Below are positions 22,701-34,700 of a DNA stretch of 64,000 nt, piece after piece. Below the pieces are notes generated by a model. The model ran no database searches, was not told the DNA's origin, and worked only from the letters and a program-made list of their open reading frames with translations. Numbering within the stretch: position 1 is the stretch's first letter; the number at the start of each line of letters is the position of its first letter. The DNA comes from Euglena gracilis. Taxonomy: Eukaryota; Euglenida; Euglenophyceae; Euglenales. Location: contig CP154956.1 of assembly GCA_039621445.1 (NCBI GenBank), positions 71,112,914-71,176,913 on the forward strand, written 5' to 3'. The position numbers were made by a program, and so were the translations under genes.

Positions 22701-25700
22701 TTGCTCAGCCTTGGAGGGATGAAAGAAGAGCTCATTCATCAGATGAGAGACATAGATATTCCTACAACGAAGTTTCTCACCAGAAGCAACAAGGCTCTCA
22801 CAGACCATCACACGTAAAAGAAAATAGAGGGAAACCAAACCTCCCTTGAGAAGAAGGCATCAGAATAAAAATTCGTGGAAACCATGGAGGCAAGCTGCAG
22901 AGTTTTCTTGCCAATGTCTGAAGCAATCTCGCACAAGAATGGTATTTGGTTTGACAAGAGCGATGCATAACGCTGGAGAGAAGTGGTGACTTTTTGTATT
23001 GCAGAAAAAGGTATTTATCTATAAGATTGTTACTGCCCACCATCGATGGTTGTGCCATACCGGGATTGGAAAGGGTGGTTTTCAGTGACAATTTTGGTCC
23101 GGGCCAGGCGAAGACAACAAATCTTGAGCTTTTCGGTGCAGATTGAACCCCAATGCGAACACAAATCTTGAGAATTTGCCAGATGAATCTTGTCTGCTCT
23201 GCAGGCCACGTCTTTGAATGTCAAGTTGCAGGCAACACATTTTGAGACCCACACAGCTACACCGCGGCAGGTTTCGGGGACGTCTGCAAGGGTGACAATT
23301 TGTTGATTATTTCGCAGAGTGAAATAACCAATTTCCATTCTTCCCTGCGAGCGGTCGACTGCCGGGGCCGCAGCCCGCTGTGGCTGGCGGCCGAGGCGGG
23401 GCACTTCGCCGCGGCACAGGAGCTGCTGGCGGCAAAGGGCGATGTGGAGGGGAGCGGCCATGTCCAGCTTGGGCTGTGCCCCCACGGACGGTCACAGGAC
23501 CTCAGATCTCTGGCAATGACAACGTTGATGTGCTTGGTGGAGCTTGCACCACCAGTTGCTCTAGTCGAAGGATTTGCTTGACTTGCTCCGCCAGGATGTT
23601 TTGCTCTCTGCCCCTCCATCTGGACCGTCCTGAAATTTGGGGTGCTCCCCCCCCCCCCCCCCCGGATGCCTCCCCTCAAATTTGTGGTACCCCCGGATGC
23701 CAGCCCTGAAATGGCCTAAAATGGCCTAAAATGGCCTAAAATGGCCTAAAATGGCCTAAAATGGCCTAAAATGGCCTAAAATGGCCTAAAATGGCCTAAA
23801 ATGGCCTAAAATGGCCTAAAATGGCCTAAAATGGCCTAAAATGGCCTAAAATGGCGTGGTACCCCCCATACACTTTGTTTTCACAACTTCCCATTACGAA
23901 ACACGCGGTGAACCCCGTGGATGTTTTTTTTCCACCTCCGCTTAAAACAGCATTGTTCCTTGCTGTGCTTGTGCTGTATCTGCAAGAGACCAGGAAACCG
24001 AAAGTTGGCCCCCTTCACGGCAGCTTGCTGGTGCAAAGCAACAAGAAGAAAGAATCAGGCTCCAAAGTATGGAGCTGGTGTTGCCAACTGTTTGGAATTC
24101 TCCGGACTTTGCGAACACCCACAAGCCTCTTATCCGGAGCTGGATGATATCTTTGTTGCCTGGACGGGGTGGGAACTGTAACCAAACCTTTTGTTCAATG
24201 AAAGAGCGTCATCGAACGGTGGCTCAACGCCAGCAGCAGTAAAGAACCATGCTCGCTTCAGGGAATCGCCGGGCAACCAAATCCTTTAGGTGCTCCACAG
24301 GGATGTGCACTTGCTGCTGGAGAGGACTCAGAAAGACTTTCAGATCCGTGGGGAATATTTTTCATTTTGCATTAGGGCAAGCATTTTTGTTGACCAAAAA
24401 AGCCTAATTTGACAGAAAAAACTACCCAGCTATGTTGGACCGCCTGGCTCTTTCTCTTTGCCACCCTCCCAGCCTGGGTACATCTCATTCACAAGAAAAA
24501 TTTGAGCCGGAAATCTGCATGTGCTTGTGGATGAGTTCTGGGGCCATCTGGCCATCGTTCCAAAATAGATGCTGTCCCTTTTGCAAATTGCACACCCCGA
24601 ACATCCTGGAGCATATCCGCAGCCGATGCCTCAAGCTTTACCTAACCGCCGCCTTGAGCTTCGGAAAGGCCCTGTTCACACCCCCTGCTGGGTGGTCTTT
24701 CACCTTAGACGACCCTCGGTGTAGCCCGTGTAACCACCGTGGTCCATATTCCAGATGCAACTTTATTGGGATGGTTTTCCTGCTGCAGATGGTCTCATCA
24801 TCTCCTTTTATGGTCTCCTGTCTGTTGGCCTCCTGCCCCCACCTGGCAACCCCCAGTTGCAGACCACCACCACCCGTCTGCAGACCACCACCTTCAGAAA
24901 CCCCTACTCATAGCCCATTCCCCTCGAAAGGGCACAGAAATCCTGGTGCTTGCACGACAACATTTTTTCTTGGGTTCTTATATTCGACTGCTATGATGCG
25001 GCCTTGGGCTTGCAGGACATAGGTGCCTGGGGGGAGGTCAACCAGGAATCAGATGCCACCAAAAACCTGGTGGAAGCGGTCAAACCCAGCTGAGTTGGAA
25101 ATTTTCTGCGAAAATTTTGAGGCGAAACCCGTGAAAAGCTTTGAAAATATGATTTTCTGCCGATCCCTTTTCAAAAAAATTCGGCCCTTCGCGCCAACAC
25201 GCGGGAACACTCTCGGTTTTGTGGACTGGCAAAAAAGCCCGGATACCCCACCAAAACTGTTGGGAAATCCCTTATTGTTTGTTGGACATTAATCCAAAAA
25301 TGCTCCTATTTGAAGAAAAAAAATGAACACTTTTTACGTGGAAAACACCAAACCGTCAAAAAAATGTGCAAACATGCTCATAGGTGAGGGAAGAGGGCAA
25401 TTTTGCTCATTTTCCAGCTCGCAGTGCCGGAAGAAAAATTTTCGCTGTTTTGGAACCTGCCAAGGAGGGGGTTGCGGGTGGGGGGTCCGGACCCCCTCTG
25501 GTCCAAAGGGGGGGAACCCCCCCTGAAGAACGGCGCGGTCTGGGTAACCAGTTTTCAGCACGGCGCGCCATGGGGGTTGTCCTGCCCCAGAGCTGTGATG
25601 TCACTGGGTTCTGGAATGCGAGACGCAACGCCCCACAACACAGAGAATGTGAACATGCGCACTACCCCTCACGGAATGCAGAGGAACACATTCTCGTGGA

Positions 25701-28700
25701 TGCGCACTGTTCCTCCCCTCCTGCTCTCCCACAGGCAGAACCACAGCCAGTGAGCCAAGGAATGGCCTCGGCAAACATGCGCAACCTTGTTCCTCATACA
25801 ACCCCAGAGAGGAACCATTTTCTATTGTTTGTGAGGGCTGTTCTGGAGGGTGTAGTCCGTGGCAGAAAGGGGTTGAAGCGGGGCTCTGCACCGAACCAGT
25901 GGAACACAGCAAGCAATGCAAGCCAGAACACCCTCCATACACAGCACCAACTTCCAATCGTCAGACCCAAAGCAGGCCGTCCCACATGGTGGTGTGCAGT
26001 GGTGCCCATGAGAAGGCGGCATGCGGTGGGGGGTATCAGGCTGTTTTTTTACCAACCCCGGGGGGGGGGAGGGGGGGGTCCGGAGTGCATCGAGGTGCCT
26101 GCCCAGGCAGGCACTACCCCCACCTCCCGGGGGGGTCGGATTTCAGCCTGTGCCCAGGTACATTCCTTTGAAAATAGGACATTCCCCCCCCCCGCGCCGG
26201 GTCTGTGCTAGCGCACTTTTGGCCGTGTGCCCTACCCCCCCCCCCCGGGGGGTCGGATCGGGAGTGCCTTGGAGTGCCTTCCCAGGCCGCGCCCCCCCCC
26301 CCCCCCCGGGGTGGGGCCGGCACCCAACTAAAAACCAGCCTGGGGGCCATGCACTGCTGGAAGAATGCTATGCCTGTGTGTGTCGCGGCGGCGTGCAATG
26401 CATGGTGAATTTTTTTTTCTTAGACCGCCGGGAATGCATTTGATTTTGGGTGGGCTTTTGTGAATTCTTTTTGCGTAACCACCCTGAATAGAAGCCCCCC
26501 CCCCCCCCCGAACAGTGCCCCCCCCACCCCCGAATAGAAGCCCCCCATCGGTTTTCGACCAAAATTCTGAAGCCCCCCCCCCTCTGAATAATAGCCCGCT
26601 CCCCGTGGGTGTGGGGGGTGTGGGAGGCGTGGGGGTGTGGGGGTAAATGTCTAGTGTGGGCTCCAGTTTTTTGCAATACCTCTAAATGAGGGTTGGGTGG
26701 GTTTATGCCTAATGATCCATCCACAAGAGTAACATTTGCAGCAAATTTGACATGGTTTGGAAAATAGACCCACAAAGAAATTTCTTCGATAATGCTCGGA
26801 CCCACTGGTTTTCGACCACTTTTCCGAATAGTGCCCCCCCCCAATAGAAGCCCCCCCCCCCCCCCGGTTTTCGACCAACGTTCCAAATAGTAGCCCCCGG
26901 GGGCTTCTATTCAGGGGGGGGGTTAGGATGGACCGAAAACAAACCCAGCAAAACAATTGAATCAAATCACATTTATTTTTCAGCTGAAAATTGTAAACAG
27001 TCAAAAGAGCCATATTGTCAAAATTATTGTGCTGTGATCAGTTGGACCGCGGTGGATGTTGATCAATGGCCCCTCTGGCTGAAGTTTGCCAAAAGCAAAA
27101 AAAAAAAAAACAACCAAAATGAGAAAAAAATGAAAACAAAACACCATTTCGGCACCGTGCCGGCAGTGCCGACCGTTTGGGAATATTCGTCTGCCGCATT
27201 TTGCCAAAATGTCGCCCGAATTCGGCCGAAATTCGGCCTACCTTGGGTCCGAAATGGGACGCAACCTCATCCTAGGTTCCCCTGTGGCGCCAGATGGCGG
27301 TGCGGTCGTAACCCTTTCTTAATTCTCCAGGAAAATGGGACCCAAATGACCTACTTGGGAGGGGAAAAAATTGCCCACCCACAGGGAAGAGAGGCTCAAA
27401 AGCGTTGAGCCTTCCTTCTAGCGCACCCATCAGACCCCCCGCCACGGGCAGACAAAAGAGGAGGAGGAGGCAACCGGGGCGTCCAGCCATGCCGCCCGCG
27501 TCTCGCGTTCGTGGGCGTGGTCAAAGTGCGCATAGAGGAACTTCGGCACCGAGGCGTAGAGCGGCTCCTCCAGGAATGCATGGGTGTAGTAGCCCCAGGC
27601 CTCCGCTCAGCACGGGCGGTGCATGGAAAGGCCGGGGGGGGGGACCCAATCCACCAGCAACAGCGCTTTGCAAGGACACAAACAGGGGTTTTTTAAAGTC
27701 CGGGGGGGGGGGGTTGCACCCACCCACCCACCCCCTGGGGTGGGCCCCCCCCAGGGAGGGGGGCATCCCAGGGGACCATCCACTTTAACCCAAAAATGGC
27801 CAAAAATGCTAAAAGTAGCACCTTTTTCAAAACTTTCGGCGCCTTTGGCGCCAAAAAAGATATATCCAGCCCCTACCCCCCCCCCCAGGGGGGAGGGGGT
27901 CCAAGGGGGCCCACCCCCCCTCCCCCCCCCCCCCCCCCCCCGGGACAGAATGGTGGGGGGGGGGGTGGTCGACCCCCCCCACCCACCACAGCATTTTTGG
28001 CTATTTCAGGAAAACGGGTAAATTGGCCGGGAAATTTTTTGAAAATTTTTTGAAAAATGAACCCAAAACACATGATTTTTTGATGGAAAAACACATTTCT
28101 TTTCACAAAAAAAATATCAAAAATTTCAGGGTTAAAAATTTGGTAATTTTTAGGAGGGGGATGAAAAAAAACGAAGGTCATAAAAAGTGGACAAAATTTT
28201 GGCAGAATCAAATTTTACTGACATTTTTTCTCGTTGAAATTTTTTGGGCTTTCGATAGCATTTTTTGCTTCACAAACCTCTCAAAATCAACATTTTGAGA
28301 AAATGTTGAACTTTTGGAAGGTGTGAAAAAATGGGGTTTTGGGGGTTTTTGGGGGAACCCCCTATATGGGTCCCAAAATGGGTCAAAAAAACACCGGGCG
28401 CCGAAGGCGCCGGATAACTTTTTTCGGGTCCAAAAATTGGTGCTCCCAGAAATGCGGGAACAGGGGGTGGGGGGGGTCGACCCCCCACCCACCATGCAGG
28501 GGGGGGGTCGACCCCACCCCACCCACCACCCTGGCTGTTCGGCCGATTCCCGTTCTGCCCTGCTCCCCCTGGAGGGGTCCAAGACTAAAGAAAACCCCTG
28601 GGCACAAAGCCTCCGGTGCAACAGGTGCTGGGGAATGTCGCCCAAATTTGGCCAAAGAATCGGTGGCCCTTCCCCATGATGGGAGACAGGCGGGAACGTT

Positions 28701-31700
28701 GGTAAGGATCCCCCCATCCATGGGTTCACCCATTAGGCAATGGACAAAAAAACTTGTGGCCCAAGGATGCAAAATGCAACAACCTCCTGGTGAGGGAAGG
28801 GGAAAATACGGGGTATTCATTTTTTTCCGCATTTCCCCCTTTCACAGCTTTTCGTGCACAGCATTTCTTGCACTTCCTTGCTGGGGTGTGGTCATCCCCA
28901 TTATGCAATATTGGTCCATTGGGTATTCAAGTCACACCGGTGGGGGGGATCTGACTGAGAACAACTGCTGATGGAAAGAATTCTGCCAGGAAAAATATTG
29001 CACGAATCCTTAAAACAGCAGGAAAATTCTGAACGCTTGCTTAAAATGGCTGGGAAAAAATATGGACAAAAAATTCTCATGAACCCACCTGGCAGGGAAA
29101 TGCAAATGAAATCACACCAAATCACGAATGTTTTTCACAAATTAAAAAAATAAAAAAACTGGTAAAATACTTAACTCCAAATTGCAAAATAAATGAAAAA
29201 AAGACACTCTTTCGTTTTTGAATGATCAGTACACCTTCTGAAGATACTGAGGAGATTATTTGGAACAAAAATACATTCCAATGGCACGAAGCGACGTAGA
29301 AAATTGTTAGGCGTTCACTGGAGGCAGGCACCTATGGTCACTTCCCATTTTGGTGCTCTGGTCGGCCCTGGTCGGCCCTGGTCGGCCCTGGTCGGCCCTG
29401 GTCGGCCCTGGTCGGCCCTGGTCGGCAAATAGTCGGCCATAGGTGGGGGTATCCGTCACAGAAAAAAAAGATTGTGAAAAATGACCCAAAATTACCAAAA
29501 GGGCACAAAATGGCCAAAATGCCATAAAATATGCTCACCAATATTTGCCAAATCAGTGACTGCGGTCAGCTGAAAATGGTTAAAAATGGCCAAAAGTGGG
29601 CAAAGGCCAAAGAAAAGCTGTTTTGGCCACTGTTTTGCAAATCCAGAAGCTGCACCTGGCGCAAAATGCTCAAATTGGACCAAAAAGAGACCAAAAAGAG
29701 ACCAAAAAACGGGCAAAATAGCAAAAAAAGATCGAAAATGGCTTTAAATGGTCAAAAATGGCCCAAGAGCGGGACAAAATGGCCCAAAATTACAAGAAGT
29801 GCGCAAAAAATGGCCAAAAATGGTCAAAATACGTCAAAATTGGCGAATTATGGTTACGAAATGGGTCAAAAGCGATTATGGTTACAAAAAAGGGGACAAA
29901 AGCGACCTAAAAGGACCAAAAGTGGCCAAAAGTGGCCAAAAGTGGCCAAAAGTGACAACATGAGCCAGATGAGCCAGAAAAATCTCAAAATCTGGGATAA
30001 AAATGAGCCTAATTCCTCAAATTGACATCAATTGAAAAATTGACATCAATTAGAAAAAAGTTGCGCGGCCAGCTGCGGTCGGCTGCGGTCGGCTGCGGTC
30101 GGCTGCGGTAACCCGCGGTCGATGCTGCCGGGCCAGCATCGCCCTGCATCGCCCAGCATCGCCCAGCATCATCAGAGGTGCTTGGTCCAGAGGGAAAGCT
30201 GCTGAATTCCTTCATCCATTCCCCTTCCATCGGCCAACCACATGCAAGTCGGCCCTGGTCGGCCCTGGTCGGCCCTGGTCGGCCCTGGTCGGCCCTGGTC
30301 GGAACCCCCACCTACGGGGGTCCTGAAACTCATAGTCGGCCCTGGTCGGCCCTGGTCGGCCCTGGTCGGCCCTGGTCGGCCCTGGTCGGCCATAGGTGCC
30401 TGACTGGAGGGAAAGCTTCTTGGCCGCTTTCAGCTGCTTTTTGGGCATTTTTGCGGGACTTTTTCTTGGTGCTTCTAGGTCGGTGGGTACTGGGACACAT
30501 TTTAGTGATTAGGGTTCTTTCAGGAAGACTTTTCAAATGTTGGGCAAACTTCTCCAACTCAACCCCACATGAACCCTTTCAGTGCAGGGGGGGGGTACTC
30601 AGTTTCTCTATCCCATTTGGGTAACTTTTGGCGCTCCATCCGCATCCGCTCCAGCGTCCCCATCCTTGCATCCCCACATCCGCTCATAGTCGTACCTCCA
30701 TGTCCCAGCACTTACAATCCGCTCCAGTGCTGGCATCCAGTGCCCACATCTGCACCACTCCAGACCAACACATCCCCGCTCCAATGCCCACATCTGCTCC
30801 ACTTCTAGTGCCCACATAAGCTCAAATGCCCACATCCGCTCCAATCAGGGGCCTTTTTAAGACTGGGGGGGACCCCAACACACCCACCCACCCCCTGGGG
30901 CCCCCGGCAGGGTTCGATATAAGGACAGGTGGGGGGGGGTGGTCCGGACCCCCCCCTGCGGGCCAGGAGGGGGGGGGGGGGGTGGGGGGGGGACATCCCC
31001 CCCCACCTAAACAGGTGCGCGGTCAGTGCGGCCGCATTTTCGGCCCGGCGCGAAGCGCCGGGCCGAAAATTTTTGACCCCCCAAAACGACCAAAAGTGCC
31101 ATTTTGGGCACTTTTTGGGCAAAAATGTGCCAAAAATGCAAAAAATTTTCGGCGCGAAGCGCCGGAGGAAAAAATTGACCCTTTTTGGGGGGGGTCAATT
31201 TTTGCCCCCGAGGGTCGGTCCGGACCCCCCTTGCAGGTGGGGGGGGGGGGGTCCGGACCCCCCCCTGCGGGCCAGGAGGGGGGGGGGGGGGGGGGGGCAC
31301 CCCCCCCACCTAAACCATGTACGCCCTCCTTATATCGAACCCTGGCCCCCGGGGGGCCCGGGGGACCCACTTGGGGGGGCGCGAACCATGAACAACAAAG
31401 AAAAGGCAAAAAAAATATTCGGCACCGAACCCACCAGCCAAAAAAGGTACCCCGGGGGGGGTCCGGCTGGACCCACCAACCTTTATACCCCCCCCCCCCG
31501 GGTCCAAGGCAATAAAACCCCTCGCTCCAATGCTCACCACACTTATCTCAGGTGGCCACCACACCTGCACAAAATATCAGCCAAAATGTGCAAAAAAGGT
31601 GAAAAAAAGGCCTGAAAATGACAAAGAACAACCAGACTCAAAAGGGCCGGAGAAGGTCAAATGACCAAAAATAGCTCAAATTAGTTGAACAATGGCCCAA

Positions 31701-34700
31701 AGCAGGCGGAAACGACCTACACTGGCCAAAACGAGCAAAAAAAATCAGCCAATAATTGGGAAAAAAACAAAAAAATGGGTGAAAAAGGTCAAAATAGGCC
31801 AAAAGATACCAAAAGATACCAAAAGTGGCCAAAAAATAACCCAAATTGGCCAAATGACTTAAATAGAGAAGGATGACCAAAAGCGGCTGAAAAAGGCCAA
31901 ATGTGGCCAAAAAAATTCGGCTAAAAGCTTTAAAAAAAAGGCCCTGCATCGCCCTGCATTGCTCTGCATCAGAACCTCATCTTTAGCCTCCAGATTTCTC
32001 GGATCGCAGCATAACCTGCATAGCCTGCATCGCCTTGCATCATCGAAGGTGCTTGGAAATGTGGCACATTCTTTGTGGCAGAATATACTGGAACAGAATA
32101 TTGTGACAACCACTTGAATTTTCTCTTTGACAACCATTCTGAAACCTTGAATTTTCTCCGACGATGGCCTGGAAACAGAATCCAAACGACAGCCGGCGAG
32201 GACATTGAATTAGGAAGGTTGCTTTGCAGCCCCATTCACGGCATTTTGCAGAAAGGGAGTGACAGGAACAAGGCAAAGATGACCACATGGGGGGGGGGGT
32301 AAGGGGAAGTCTGCACTGAAATCTAAATCAACGAAGGACTGACCCGCGAGGCACGGCGGACCGACTCCTCGGGAATGAGCTCTGAGCTTGGGAACAGTTT
32401 GCCCTCTCCCCAAACGCAGAGCACGTTTCCCCTGGCCCAAAACCACCAATTTTATTGAAAACCCACCCACCCATGACTCATGGTCTTGAAAAGAAATTGT
32501 GTATTTATTATTTATGTATTTATTTTCCATGTGTATTTGCAGAAAAAATATTGGGTGGCTTATTGGTTTAAAAATGATACCACGGGCCAAACAGATTTTC
32601 AGGCCGCCCCCAAACTGAAAAATTGTTCGAATCCTTGTCGAGTTGAGGTCGGAGGTGGCAATGCTTTGCCGAAAATTCTTGTGAATAAAAACCTTCTTTT
32701 TTGCTTCCATATCTTTCTTCCTTAATTTCCCCTTTGGGGAAGAGATGATGAACCCTCAAATAACTTTAATTGTTTCAAAATTAATAGACCATCTTTTGGC
32801 CTGCAAAATTATTTGGGCAACTGCCAATACCATTGATGGATTGCTTCACCACTTTTCATAAAGTTAACATAATTCGGCGCTTCTATTCATTGGGCCACAA
32901 AACGTTTTGGCACTTGGATGATTATTTTTTGTGCTTACGGCCTCCTAATATTCCAAGAAGATGCATTCGTTACATCGTTGATTGTGAAAGGGACAAAATT
33001 ATTAAGACGCAACGTTTTCGGTCTACCGCCCCTGGAAAATTATTTGGGCATGGAAAGAGTTAGGGAATCACTTTGGAGAAAGGTCCTTATTTTTCACCGA
33101 TACATTTGATTTGGTGATGGCCTTTCTTCATAGCTCGACAAAGACAATATAGAAAATATGTGTAAGTTGTGATTCAAGAGAATGATTTTGGGAAGTTGAC
33201 TTTCCTTCATACAATTCCAAAAGCCCTGTGAACAAAAAAGTACATAAAAATACAAATACATTACATTCACAACGATGTAAACGGCCAAATCTTCCAGCAC
33301 ACTGATTCCAAGGAGTTCTTTAACACCCCCCCCCCGTGGTCGGGCCCAGCTCAGAAGCTGGAAAATTTGGACTGGCTGGAAAAAGGTTGCTGTCTGACCC
33401 CCTCCCCCTTAGGGGTCCCGGGCTGGAACTGGGCATGACCCAAGGTCTAACAGGGTGCCAAAAAAAATCGAAATCACAAAAAACATCAGAAAAAAAACTG
33501 CCAATTATGCAAAAAAAAAAGATTTTTTGAACCCAAAAAAAATTTGCCCTGGCCGCCCTTTTCCGATCCATTTTTGACTTTTCCAAAAGCAAAAAACCGG
33601 TCACCGTCCATCCGCCCGAAGCGCGGCTGGAAATAAATAAACCTTGTTGAGCGGCGGGAGGGTGGTTTGAGGCTGGAAAAAATCCTGGCCTGCTGGTTTG
33701 CCTTCTCAATACCCAGTTCGACACAAATCAGGCCCGATTTCCAGACAGATGGGAGGTCAGCCAGCCCCTTCAGGCCCTGGACAGGATTCGTCGATGTGTT
33801 TGTCGATGGGCGGGAGGGGCTGGCTGGCTGGACCCCCTCCCCATCGGGCTGGGGCAGATCCTGGGCTCAGCAGCCATGTCGGCGAGTTGTATGGGTTGGA
33901 AGGAGTGTGGCCGGGTGTATGACTGACTGTCTGACTGGGGTGTGATCACAATGCAGCTCCAACAGGTATGCAAAGACGAGGAGGCGCCCGGCCAGACGTT
34001 GCCCCGGATGAGGAACCGCGCCATCCGGGAGTAGGGGATGCGGGACGGCATGAGGTGGTCGAAGGAATTGTTCCAGAACCGGTAGCCGACGAGGCAGCAG
34101 AACTGTGAGACGTAAGCGGTGGCGTACCCGGCAGCCTGTGGGATGACCAAAAGGAGATGCTGTGGGAAGCAGTCGTCGAAAACTGTAACACACAATAACT
34201 GAATGGATACATTCAAAACAAAAACTGAATAGATATGGACAAATAATATAATCACAATGCAAAATACAACCGTACAATACAATATGAAGATATATGTGTA
34301 TACATACATACATACATACATACATACACATACATACATACATACATACATACATACATACATACATACATACATACATACATACATACATACATACATA
34401 CATACATACATACATACATACATACATACATACATACGTACGTACGTACGTACGTACGTACGTACGTACGTACGTACGTACGTACATACATACATACATA
34501 CATACATACATACATACATACATACATACATACATACATACATACATACATACATACATACATACATACATACATACATACATACATACATACATACATA
34601 CATACATACATACATACATACATACATACATACATACATACTATTATATGTATATTTATGTGATTATTTGCTGTTTATGCATAATATAAATATAAAATAT

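Larger units (their letters stand above)
20800..27470. other. Large DUF229 intron (about 6.7 kb)
   Basis: Contains the antisense ankyrin exon, the ATGGCCTAAA array, repeats B, C, E and F and the 26.5 kb inverted repeat. No further minus-strand family motif was found here. Confidence 0.6.
27610..33980. other. Large DUF229 intron (about 6.4 kb)
   Basis: Contains the 29.3 kb hAT-like element, the 30.9 kb inverted repeat, GGGGGGTCGACCCCCC-type palindromes (27965, 28472, 28504), CAAAANTGGCC-rich stretches (31590-31930) and repeat D. The interval 32,300-33,300 is plain moderately AT-rich sequence in which I see nothing. Confidence 0.6.

Noticed and set aside
23711-23853. Regular short array that could suggest a CRISPR
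   Set aside because: The 10 bp units are contiguous with no spacers, and the genome is eukaryotic. The GTCGGCCCTG arrays at 29-30 kb were rejected for the same reason.
27610-28560. Pro- and Gly-rich frames in G/C-run regions
   Set aside because: They are translations of poly-C and poly-G tracts and GGGTCGACCC palindromes, without codon structure.
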